NCBI GenBank assembly: GCA_020796225.1
Contig: CM036755.1
Coordinates: 66,346,049-66,410,048 of the forward strand
Length of the DNA: 64,000 bases
Reading direction: 5' to 3'
Source of the DNA: Arion vulgaris
Taxonomy: Eukaryota > Mollusca > Gastropoda > Stylommatophora > Arionidae
Made by a program: the position numbers and the translations under genes
Part shown: positions 54,690 through 64,000 of the stretch, one piece after another
Numbering within the stretch: position 1 is the stretch's first letter
Layout of the letters: each line of letters opens with the position of its first letter
The notes under the pieces: generated by a model
The model's database searches: none
What the model was told of the DNA's origin: nothing
The model's input: only the letters and a program-made list of their open reading frames with translations

Positions 54690-56025
54690 ACTCTTCTTAT
54701 CTTTTCTTATCTGACCACTTAGTACAATCTTTATCTCTTATCTTACACTTTTAGTAACACTAATCTTTATCTCTTATCTTACCTGTTATAAACAATCTTT
54801 ATCTCTATCTTACCACTTTAGTAACATAATTTATCTCTTATCTTACCACTTAGTAACACAATCTTATCTCTTATCTTACCTGTTAGTAACACAATCTTAT
54901 CTCTTATCTTACCTGTTATAACACAATCTTATCTCTTATCACCACTTAGTAACACAACTTATCTCAGATCTTACCACTTTAGTAACACAATCTTTATTCT
55001 TATCTTACCGTTATAACACACATCTTTATTTATCTCTGTTAGTAACACAATTTTATCTTATCTACCTTTGTAAACAACTATTTATCTACCACTTTAGTAA
55101 CATAATCTTTATCTCTATCTTACCTTTGTAACACACTTATCTCATCTACCTTTTCACACCTTTATCTCAGATCTTACCTGTAACACAATCTGTATTCTTA
55201 TCTACCTTTGTAAACACAATCTTATCTCTTATCTACCTGTTAGTAAACACATTTATCTCAGATCACCTGTGTACAAATCTGATTATCACCTTGTAACAAA
55301 TCTTTATTCTTATCTTACCTGTTAGTAAACACAATCTTTATCTCTTATCTTACCACTTTAGTAACACACAATCTTATCTCTTATCTAACTGTTAGTACAA
55401 CAATCTGTATCTCTTTCTACCACTTTAGTAACACATAAACTTTATCTCTTATCTACCCTGTTAGTAACAACAATTTTATCCTTATCTACTGTTAGTACAA
55501 CATCTTTATCTCTATCACCCTTTAGTAACACATAATCTTTATCTCTTATCTTACCACTTTTAGTAACACACAATCTTTATCTCTTATCTTACCCCTGTTA
55601 GTAACACACAATCTTTATCTCAGATCTTACCCCTGTTAGTAACACACAATCTTTATCTCTTATCTTACCCATGTTAGTAACACACAATCTTTATCTCTAT
55701 CTTACCCTGTTAGTAACACACAATCTTTATCTCATCTTACCCTGTTAGTAACACACAATCTTTATCTCAGATCTTACCCCTGTTAGTAACACACAATCTT
55801 TATCTCTTATCTTACCCATGTTAGTAACACACAATCTTTATCTCTTATCTTACCCCTGTTAGTAACACACAATCTTTATCTCAGATCTTACCCCTGTTAG
55901 TAACACACAATCTGTATCTCTTATCTTACCCCTGTTAGTAACACACAATCTTTATCTCTTATCTTACCCATGTTAGTAACACACAATCTTTATCTCTTAT
56001 CTTACCCCTGTTAGTAACACACAAT
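54690..56025. repeat. 38-nt minisatellite, about 35 copies, eroded 5' two-thirds
   Basis: Unit aatctttatctcttatctta cccctgttagtaacacac. Copies from 55600 on are nearly perfect; those at 54770-55520 have frequent 1-3 base losses. Confidence 0.95.
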
Positions 56026-56029
56026 CTTC

Positions 56030-56525
56030 ATTCTCCTTCCAAAAAAATATTCAGCAAGATCGATTTTTATATTTTTATTATTACATCTCTTATTTTTCTA
56101 TCTGTTTTATTTTCTATTTAATTCTCTTCATCTTTCTTTGCCTATGATTAGCCTAGATTTCTTGTGTGCCTGCGACACTTGTCCTCTGAAAGTGGATTTA
56201 CGTGTTTAGGGAGGGGTATGTAGCTTCCTGTTCCTTATTTGCCATTAATCTTACAATGAATGAAACTAGAGATGCTGATGGAGAAGGTGTGTATAAGAAA
56301 AGGTTTCCTATTTGTAGCTGGTTTGCTTGAGCGCAAGTGAGAAAATGTGATATATTATGTGTTGTTAGCTCTCTTCACACAACTACAGGCCCAGGTAATG
56401 ATGGCGTTTCACAACGGTAATGTAATCGCCAGCGAAATAAGAGAAGGAGTATCAGATATTATTGCGGTATTGGCGGTGCCAGACATGCGCTGAGAAAGAA
56501 GAAGGAGGAGGAGTTATAGCTAGAC
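56030..56525. other. Intron 9 sequence without recognised feature
   Basis: AT-rich with no repeat family, open frame or splice-flanked exon recognised. Confidence 0.4.
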
Positions 56526-56529
56526 CTGC

Positions 56530-56695
56530 GTCTTAGTTAGAAAGACTCGATAGTATAGAGGTTAGTGTATTTGCTATGTAGACGTGGGGTTTCAGGTTCG
56601 AAATTCCTAGTTGGATGGATTTGTCCCGCACCGTTGCTACGAAATTCGTACGGAGATCGTCCTGTGCAAGAAAGATCTCTTCTCTTTCTCTTCTC
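56530..56695 (+). mobile_element. tRNA-headed SINE, A-like 3' part
   Basis: Head gatagtatagaggttagtg and tcaggttcgaaattcct, then ccgttgctacgaaattcgta and cctgtgcaagaaagatctc, like the SINE-A core. Ends in a CT run. Confidence 0.65.
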
Positions 56696-56879
56696 TCTCT
56701 CTCTCCCCCCGTTCTCTCTCTTGCCCGTGTTTCATCCTGAGTTGATACTGTAGCTATAGTGGGGAAAATATGGAATAATGGTTTTAACTAAAGTGAACAA
56801 AAATATGGAAATTTGTCGTAGCTAATGCGGAATAATATAGAAAACTGAATGTGGTTTAACTAGAGAAAATATGTGTGCC

Positions 56880-57480
56880 ACACATGTCTTATTTTCTATA
56901 ATCCTGTTTAACTAGAGACAATATGGGTGCCACACATGTCTTATTTTCTATAATCCTGTTTTACCTCACAGCGTCAGCATAAGAAATGCCTAGAACGGGC
57001 TTTTATGTGCGCTTCATAAAGTGTTTTCACCGCTTCTCTTCACCCGAGTGGTTACCCGGGGCCCAAATTTGGGGTGTCAAGAATAGAACCACTGTTAGCT
57101 GCCACGCATGTCGTAAGAGGCGACTAAGGTTTGGCTGAAATCGGATGCACGTGTCCTAAACATGTAGAAGTCTATGCGTTTAGGGGCCTACTAAACCAAT
57201 GTGCAACGTATAAACGTTCTTGGCAAAGATCAAACATGCCACAAAGAGTGATTAAAATTGGTCGTAAAGAACGAACACGAAGAAGAAGACCGCCTCTGTT
57301 ATTTCTGAGGTCCACCTTTTGCGTGGCCGGCCTTTTCTTTTGTATCCACTGTATGGAAGTAATATGGCTCTTTGATGTACACTTTCTGTTGGTAAATCTG
57401 CTTATGTGACCGAACTATTTAATTTGTTGTTTCTTGATAAAGTTCAGTACTGATGTTGTATCCATGTCACTGTCGAATTC
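56880..57480 (-). mobile_element. LINE 3' fragment, antisense, interrupted by a SINE
   Basis: Left part (ctcacagcgtcagcataag, gcctagaacgggc) and right part (tctgaggtccaccttttgcg, gaactatttaatttgttgtt) align with 32340-32560. The SINE at 57040-57290 sits between. A direct pair (catgtcttattttctataat) precedes it. Confidence 0.75.
57040..57290 (+). mobile_element. SINE-G-related copy nested in the LINE
   Basis: gtggttacccggggcccaaa, gcatgtcgtaagaggcgact, end gtgattaaaattggtcgtaa. accgcttct before (about 57028) and accgcctct after suggest a target duplication. Confidence 0.65.
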
Positions 57481-57720
57481 TCTCTCTCTCTTTAGCCTGT
57501 TACGCCCTTGGCTTTTAGGGCAGCAACAAACGTACACCATTCTTCCCTGTTCATGGCCTTCCTCTGTATTGTGTTCCAGCTATTACTTTTACTTCTAACT
57601 GTAGAATTACGAAGAGATATTTACCTAACATGTTCGGTCTTATACATCACTTCTCTTCTATCAATACTTTTTCATGGCTTTTAATCAAGTTAGCTACTCT
57701 AGAGTGCTTCTTTTAACATC
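57481..57720 (-). mobile_element. LINE coding scrap, antisense
   Basis: The minus strand reads EEWCTFVAALKAKGVTG-like peptide at 57500-57560, a stretch known from non-LTR element tails. Decayed beyond. Confidence 0.45.
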
Positions 57721-57889
57721 TATGAAATTATGTACCCTTCTGTATCTCATCTTTCAACAAAATGTGAGGTTTGTTGGCAACCGATAGTTTCTTATACAGA
57801 CGATGTAACCGACATTTTGTAATATGAAGTGAATACATTAAAATAGTATCGATGATATGAATACCAATCATGCCATCATTACCGCCTGT

Positions 57890-58152
57890 GTGTTGATGTG
57901 GCTCACAAGGGGAGCAAAGAATAGAAACACTGTAATTTACAAGGCATGTCGTAAGAGGCGACTGAGGTAGTGGCCTAGGAAAGCTACCTTAGTTAATAAC
58001 AAGCGTCGTAGAAATCGGATGTGCTGTTCTACTTGTAGGCGCATAACTGGGACAACGTGCGATCGCTCTTAGGCTCAGATCACATACACATCACACAGAA
58101 TGGTTTAACAAGTTGTCGATATGAAGCGTCCGAAGAAGAAGAAGAAGAAGAA
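57890..58152 (+). mobile_element. SINE-G copy
   Basis: ggctcacaaggggagcaaag head, aaggcatgtcgtaagaggcg, end gtcgatatgaagcgtccgaa and a gaa run. Confidence 0.8.
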
Positions 58153-58700
58153 GAATACCATCATTACACTAAAGAGAAAATATTTGAAATCGATTACAAC
58201 CTTCGATGTGAATATTCTACTGGATCTGATACGAATAACAATACACTTTATATGAGTCGCCGTCAGCTATCTGACACCCCCTTCTCCCATTGTCGTGGTC
58301 GCTTTCCTTCCTCTCCTCCGTTTCACTACCCACGTGTGTCATTGACGGAGAAGTCTCATCCCAGTTTCCAGTTGACCTCCAGTTATCTCCTAATAGTGGC
58401 CCACTAGTTTCCGGTTGACCAGAGATAAAACTCCGGAAATGAAATCTCGACCGGAAGGTACGTGGAACTCTGGGATGATCTTAATATAGCTTGTCAGAAC
58501 ATGTGTGAGTAACTCTTGATATTGGCCTGTCTTGTTCTATATTGGATTCATCCATTTATCCATCCTTCATTTATCCTTCTATCCATCTTTCAACATTTCT
58601 ACGTATACATTTTTTGTTAGACTATGTATGTGTGTGTTTTTCTGCTTGTTCGTTTGCATGTTTACTTCTCTACATGCTCCATTCATTTTTCTTTTTCCTC
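58153..58700. other. Intron 9 sequence without recognised gene
   Basis: tccatttatccatccttcat words give a loose repeat near 58550. Open frames here have no protein-like features. Confidence 0.35.
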
Positions 58701-58714
58701 ATCTTCTTCTTCAC

Positions 58715-59060
58715 ATTTCAACTCCCAACGGAGCACATGTCTTCAACAAATTTCTTCCAGCTCTTCCTTTCTCCTGCCATTCCTTCCAATCTGTTCCATG
58801 TTTACCTATCCTTTTAATATCAGCTTCCATCTCTCTTCTCCGGGTATGTCTAGGTCTTCCCCTACTACTCTCTCCCTGTGGGTTCCAAAACAGTGCCTGT
58901 CTTGCAATGCTTGCGGTCGGTCAACGCTTGCATCGTCAGCATTTCTTTATTAGCTCTTTCTCCAGTGGTACCTGCTTAGTTCTTTCTCTGAGTTCCTCGT
59001 TTGTAATCTTATCATACAATCTCATTCATACTACCGTACGTTATCATACATTTATGTAGG
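58715..59060 (-). mobile_element. LINE fragment, antisense
   Basis: The minus strand encodes a segment ending SWKKFVEDMCS-like at 58735-58780, with VTAS-like codons at 58900. Its first 60 bases are the parent sequence of the array at 43070-43535. Confidence 0.55.
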
Positions 59061-59194
59061 TCTGTATTCTCTTCTCTCTTCTCCTCCCCCATATATTTCA
59101 ATATATATATGTGGTTGCCTACATAGTGGGATCGCAACACCGCGCACATTCAACGATACACACATACCAAGTGTGTATGTTTGTTTCCGGGTTG

Positions 59195-59455
59195 TGTGTC
59201 TGTCTTGTTGGTGTTTCCTGTCTTGTTGGTGTCAAAATGTGTCTGTCTTGTTCGTGTCTCTGTCATGTTGGTGTCAAAATTTGTGTCTGTGTTGTTGGTG
59301 TCAAAATCTGTCCGTCTCTGTTGGTGTATGTGCCAAAATGTGTCTATGTCCTGTTGCTGTCAACATGTATCTGTCTTCTTGGTGTCAAAATGTGTGTCTA
59401 TCTTGTAGGGTCAAAATATGTCTGCCCTTGTTGGTTTCAAAATATGTCTCTGTCT
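59195..59455. repeat. About 25-nt array (ttggtgtcaaaatgtgtctg)
   Basis: About ten diverged copies of gtctgtcttgttggtgtcaa aatgt. Confidence 0.9.
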
Positions 59456-59479
59456 TAACATATTGATATATCACTTCCC

Positions 59480-59653
59480 ATTTTTTTACGATCTAGAAGC
59501 ACTTGAGCTTTCAGCTCTTCGTCTCGGTGCCATGGACATCGTAAATCTGGGAAACCTGGGGCTTTTCTGTCAGCCCGTGGAATTGAACCCGCGCTCACAG
59601 AGGGCTTGTCACCCGCAGTCCAACGCGCTACGAACACGATGGGCACGCAGGCA
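59480..59653 (-). mobile_element. SINE-F copy with 10-bp target-site duplication and internal deletion
   Basis: atcacttccc is at 59470-59479 and 59654-59663. Compared with other copies, about 40 bases are missing after the phrase ccatggacatcgtaa. Confidence 0.8.
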
Positions 59654-59663
59654 ATCACTTCCC

Positions 59664-60524
59664 CTATAAGGCATTAGCCCACGGCTATTTTGATGATCTT
59701 TCCATCATTTACTAAATTTCTTTTTTCCCCCGTACCTCAATCTCATGATTTCATGTTCAACATTCTACTAAACTTTTGTTCTATTTTGTCATCAAATGTT
59801 CTCTTGTTCTGTGTTCCACTAATTTGTAATTTCCTTCAGCTAATAAGAGAATAAGAAATTTTGAGAACCTCAGAGGAAGCGCCGGAGTCAATGAATTTGA
59901 TCAATAAATAAACAGGGATAATTATTAGACCTTCCGGAATAAAACCAACAAATTACCAAATACAATATTCGAACCACAACTCCCTATTTATTACGGTACC
60001 CATTGTCTTACCATACAGACGAGCGTTTCTAAGCTAATACTTCGTTTTTTGACTCATCATCGCCGGCTGGCGTAGGCGATTATGGATCTCCACAAATCTC
60101 TGTCTCTGGTGTTTGCTATCAACTCAGATGTTGATGTTCTTCTGTGCCATGAAGTCAGACTATCCACAATTTTCTCTCGCTATGTGTCTTCCTCTGTCTC
60201 CCTGTCTGAGTTTGTGGCTACTAGTCAACATAAACAGGTCTAAGTCAAACTAGATATCTTGTCAGTCAACATTGTAACCAGTTTTTTTATTTTACTATTA
60301 ATTTTGATTGATTCTATAATTCAATCTATCGACACTACATGTAAACAGAAGTCGTCTACATGTCTACACAGTAACTTCTTCCTGTCTGGTTTGCGCGTCC
60401 CCCCCCCACCCCACCCCCACATTTTTGTCAAACGCTAGGGTAATGTAGTTGTGTTATTTGTTACGTGTGTGTGTGTGTGTGTGGAAAGTGTTAGAGAAGT
60501 GAGTAATTTTGGGATCTATATGTA
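59664..60524. other. Intron 9 sequence without recognised gene; GT microsatellite
   Basis: (GT)n at about 60464-60482 and a C-run near 60398-60412. No open frame of interest. Confidence 0.45.
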
Positions 60525-60790
60525 GAAGTGGTTAACACGTTTGCCTGTCGTTCTGAATGATATGAGTTCGAATACGCACCAAGTCACATGTGCAATTTTT
60601 TTTTTTGCGCCAGATGTCCCTGCCCTCTTCATCCGTCATGCTCAACTCACCAGTCGCATCCTGAATTCATCATCTCCGCTGTCTTCCTCTTGTCCTTTTT
60701 TGCTGGGATCTCTCCTTCCATCAAACCTTTCGTGTCTTTTTATATGTACAAAACACTTCAATTTTCAAATTTTCTACGCTTTCTGCAAGC
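60525..60790. mobile_element. tRNA-like SINE head (+) followed by antisense LINE scrap (-)
   Basis: Head gtggttaacacgtttgcctg and gagttcgaatacgc end in a T-run at about 60596. From 60610 the minus strand shows the LINE tail with ttatatgtacaaaacacttc (YFGHIK region) at 60740. Confidence 0.5.
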
Positions 60791-60884
60791 ACTAGTACTA
60801 CTACACTTACTCTGGGCGCCGACAGTGAAGTCGATAGTACGCTTCGCTAGTACACACGTACCGTACTAATCTCGCGATTCGATG

Positions 60885-61400
60885 CTAACTAAGAGCCCCC
60901 ACAAATTGTTCGGTGTGTACACATGGTACGTGATTAAACTACCGATTCCATGATCCTTTACTTGGAGAATCTAAATTACAAGTACCTCCCAAATCGAAGT
61001 AAGACTCGCCTGAATGGCGAGGAACATTTCTTCTTCCAACGCTCCATATCCACCACTTGTTAACCATTACGTGTGATTTCTATGTAATCTGAACCTAAGA
61101 GCGATTGTACACCGTGTCAGTTATGCGCCTACAAGTAGGCCAACACATCAGATCTCTGCGACGCTTTTTATTTACTAAGGTAGCTTCCCTACGCCCCTAT
61201 CTCAGTCACCTCTTTTGACATGCCTTGTAGGTTACAGTGTTACTATTCTCTGCTCCCCTGATGAGCCCCGGCAACACACGGGTAACAACGAGGTAGACTG
61301 GTGATAAGGAAAACTAACCACGCAAAAATCAGTCAGAGTTGCCTCATTAGTCGCCTCGACTACGCCTTCATTTATATCGGACGAACAAAGAAAAGTAGAA
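60885..61400 (+). mobile_element. SINE-H copy split by SINE-G
   Basis: 60885-61015 (gactcgcctgaatggcgagg) and 61280-61400 (cagtcagagttgcctcatta) align with the two halves of 33065-33325. Confidence 0.6.
61016..61280 (-). mobile_element. SINE-G copy inserted in SINE-H
   Basis: caacgctccatatccaccac to ctctgctcccctgatgagcc. Confidence 0.75.
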
Positions 61401-61579
61401 AATAAACTACTTCTACTACTACCACCCAAAAACTGTCAGTTCCCTTACCAAAACTATAGCTACCATTTTGTTGACTTAAATAAAGTCCTAGTGTCGCGTT
61501 GTCCGTGTATTTGTTATATTTGTGGTCGTCTTGTATGGTAGCCTGTTCTAGTGAGAGCCCTAAGCAAAAGTTGTTTTAT

Positions 61580-62195
61580 GTTTTTAATGGTTGCAGCCAC
61601 GGGAAGCTGTCTGGGTGCTAATGTTAGAGACATTGGTTCGTGGTAATGAATTTGCCCACGGCGGAGGAGAACACATTTTTACTACATTTGTATTACGAGA
61701 GAGACATAAGTCCCAGCTGGGGAGATAGGCAGAGTATAGAGAACATATACCAGACTCGACGACTTCTACTTTTCTCCATCTTCTTCTTCTTCTCATTGTT
61801 CTTGTTCTTTGGGCAGCTCGCTCAATCCCTTCCATGGATTTGAGACCGATATTTCTTGCCTCTCTCAGCAAAGTTCGTTTCAGGTCTCCCTAATGCACCC
61901 TCTCTTTCTTAAACTCTTCGCATACCACTTCAATGCCTGCTTTCATATTAGTTGATCATTTCTTCTCAAGGTGTGCACAACATATCTTCATCTTCTCTTT
62001 CTTATAACAGTTGTTACTAGTTGTTGACCAGACATTTCTTCTCAAGATGTGTCCAACATATCTCCATCTTCTCTTTCTTATAAGAGTTGTTACTAGTAGT
62101 TGACCAGACATTTCTTCTCAAGGTATGCCCAACATATCTCCATCCTCTCTTTCTTATAAGAGTTGTTACTAGTAGTTGACCAGACATGTCTCTGA
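61580..62195 (-). mobile_element. LINE 3' fragment, antisense, ending in a tandem array
   Basis: The minus strand encodes ETNFAERGKKYRSQIHGRDR-like residues (frame-broken) around 61830-61900. The part gtgcacaacatatcttcatc is then repeated (61940-62195). Confidence 0.7.
61940..62195. repeat. About 76-nt array, three copies, derived from the LINE
   Basis: Unit includes catttcttctcaaggtgtgc and cttataagagttgttactag. The parent phrase is the reverse complement of LINE positions 3160-3195 and 5505-5530. Confidence 0.88.
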
Positions 62196-62264
62196 TTTCA
62201 TCACATCTACTGAATTATATTATATATATTTATAAGTAGAACGATAGAGAGAGAGCTTCTTTGA

Positions 62265-62510
62265 CTTCTTCGAGCGCTCTATATTGACCACTTGTTAACC
62301 ACTCTCTGTGGTTTGTATGTGATCTGAGCCTACGAGCAATTGAACGTTGTTGCTATGCGCCTACAAGTAGGCCAGCACATCCGATTTCTGCGGCGCATTA
62401 TATTTACTAGGGTAGATTCCTCACCTCAGTCGCCTCTTTCAACATGCATTGCAGGTTGCAGTGTTACTATTCTTTTCTCCCCTTGCGAGCCATGTCATCT
62501 CATGGACGGG
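62265..62510 (-). mobile_element. SINE-G copy
   Basis: gcgctctatattgaccactt to ttttctccccttgcgagcc. Confidence 0.75.
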
Positions 62511-63140
62511 ATTAAAGAGGGAGAGAGAGAGAGGAGGAGAGAAGAGAGAGAGAGAGGAAGAAATAAAGTTGAGAAAACATCTCGTGTGCATGATTTCCCA
62601 ATTTTTTAAAACCAGATACCACATTGTAAACACGCCTTCTCTAGATGAATAAAATGATGCTTGCGAGGAGGGTAAAGTATTGAGTGAGATCTGAGACACG
62701 TATGGTCTTGAGAAGGCCAGACTCCATAATTGGTCTTCAACCTTCTGATAAATTGCGTGCCGACGATATGTGGTGTTGTCTCCCAAATCTAATGATATAA
62801 ATAAACATATTCTTGTCTGCGGTTTATGGACTTACCCCCTCAGGGGCTGATAGAATTGCTGGTATGAGGCGTTGACAAGGAATTAGTTTCTCCCATTTTT
62901 GGGGGATACCAGGTTAGCTGAGAATAATTAGTGTTTTGGTGGTTTTGGTAATCTGTGGGTTGAATAGATGAAAACTGAAGATGGATTTGGACATAACCTT
63001 TCATAACGGTAACAGTAGAAGTTGTATAAAGTTCCATTCTTTGTTGTCTCGTTAGTTACAATAGTTGTCCTATGCTCCTCCTGGAGCGAATGAGAAAGAT
63101 CAGTTATGCAGTTTATGAGTCATAAACACGGAGACCGACT
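62511..63140. other. Intron 9 sequence without recognised gene; GA tract
   Basis: GA-rich run at 62515-62565. The remainder is unclassified. Confidence 0.4.
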
Positions 63141-63144
63141 TAAG

Positions 63145-63352
63145 TGATTTGTTTCCCTCCCGATCCAGAAGCACTTGAGCTTTCAGCTTTCGGCTCGGTG
63201 CCATGGACATCGTAACCTTCGGTTCGGTGTCACGAACACCGTAAATCTGGAGAACCTGTGGCTTTTCTGCCAGCCTGTGGAATTGAACCCGCACTCACAG
63301 AGGGCTTATCACCCGTCGTCCAACGCGCTACGAACATGCTGGGCAGGCGGGC
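63145..63352 (-). mobile_element. SINE-F copy
   Basis: From ccctcccgatccagaagcac to the head on the minus strand. acttaag on both sides (63138-63144, 63353-63359) may be a short target duplication. Confidence 0.8.
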
Positions 63353-63364
63353 ACTTAAGGGATA

Positions 63365-63820
63365 AAGCATACATTGAAAACATTCATCAACTGGTGTCTG
63401 CTCAGAACAGATGGACTGAGATGGTATGATAGAGTCACAAACGAGGAACTTATGGAGAGAACAAGGCAGATTCCAGTGAACCAAGAGGTTAAAAAAAGAC
63501 GCTGACGCTGGATAGGACACACTTTGAAATCAGAAGAAGACAGGATGTGAAACCAGTCATGCAATTCATACAAGTACAACAGATTAAGTGGTATGGACAC
63601 CTGACAATAATGCCCTGGTATCACCTACCATAGAGAGCCACACAGAAAAAGTATAATGAGTACAAAGCCAGAGGAAGACCACGCAAAAGATGGAGCGATG
63701 GCATGAAGAACAACATTACGAAAATGAATATCAGCTTATAAAGTGCCTTAAAACAAGCACACACAAGATTACTGGTGTTCTCTTCTCCTCTCCCTGCCCG
63801 ACCCTAACACTTCTATAAAG
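63365..63820 (+). mobile_element. LINE 3' fragment, possibly two pieces
   Basis: First piece reads RWYDRVTNEELMERTRQIPV then RWIGHTLKS. The second reads QQIKWYGHLTIMPWYHL-like and ARGRPRKRWSDGMKNN-like with frame breaks. Confidence 0.75.
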
Positions 63821-63924
63821 AAGTAAATAGTGGAAGAGAAGAAGAAGAAGACGAAAGAAACAAAGGACTAGCTGAATGTGGATCCGTGGGTTGTAGTCTA
63901 TCACAAAACCTACTTGTTTCTTGT

Positions 63925-64000
63925 GGGCGTTTGTGACTTAGCAGTAGTGAGCCTGACTACAACTCACAAGTACCTGGTTCAAACTCGGTGCCGCGTTGAA
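63925..64000 (+). mobile_element. SINE-D head, cut by the window end
   Basis: gtgggcgtttgtgacttagc and cctggttcaaactcggtgcc match the 5' part of 50395-50640. Confidence 0.6.

Overview
The window is animal nuclear DNA. It is AT-rich, has GT-AG introns, and is packed with SINEs, 5'-truncated LINE fragments and minisatellites. No rRNA, operon, CRISPR array or complete tRNA gene was seen. The repeat style (tRNA-headed SINEs, LINE tails of the 'WFGH'/'YFGHIKR' type) fits an invertebrate, perhaps a lophotrochozoan such as a mollusc, but the phylum cannot be fixed from sequence alone.

The backbone is one plus-strand gene, a kinesin-3 motor of the KIF13 (Drosophila Khc-73) type. Nine coding exons are visible: 144-236, 2879-3059, 5348-5435, 6855-6989, 42936-43045, 44710-44824, 45863-46075, 47642-47752 and 52589-52723. 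They run from just before the P-loop through switch I, switch II, the neck and neck coil to the start of the FHA region. The first exon(s) lie upstream of the window. The FHA domain, stalk and cargo-binding tail lie downstream. All splice phases agree. Exon 5 carries three single-base losses in short homopolymers relative to the family, which create a literal stop.

Intron 4 (6990-42935, about 36 kb) holds a nest of minus-strand, membrane- or secretion-type genes. The first is a single-module secreted LRR protein (18928-20445). The second is a multi-module LRR protein (24979-31010) with a signal peptide, three nearly identical LRR modules, a fourth divergent module, Thr-rich linkers and a C-terminal transmembrane helix; small indels in the third linker split it into two reading frames. 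The third is a spliced single-pass membrane protein of unknown family (36553-40318), recovered here from three exons with compatible first-junction phase. The LRR modules look like recently duplicated or homogenised recognition domains.

The rest is repeat. At least seven SINE families are present, and several SINE-F copies have clear target-site duplications. Many LINE 3' fragments occur, at least five of which appear to have seeded tandem arrays. There are two long foldback elements, one hAT-like end, and large minisatellites: a 30-nt unit at 9.4-10.2 kb, 42-nt at 11.2-12.1 kb, about 65-nt at 33.3-35.2 kb and 38-nt at 54.7-56.0 kb. SINE letter names (A-H) are local labels used only here.
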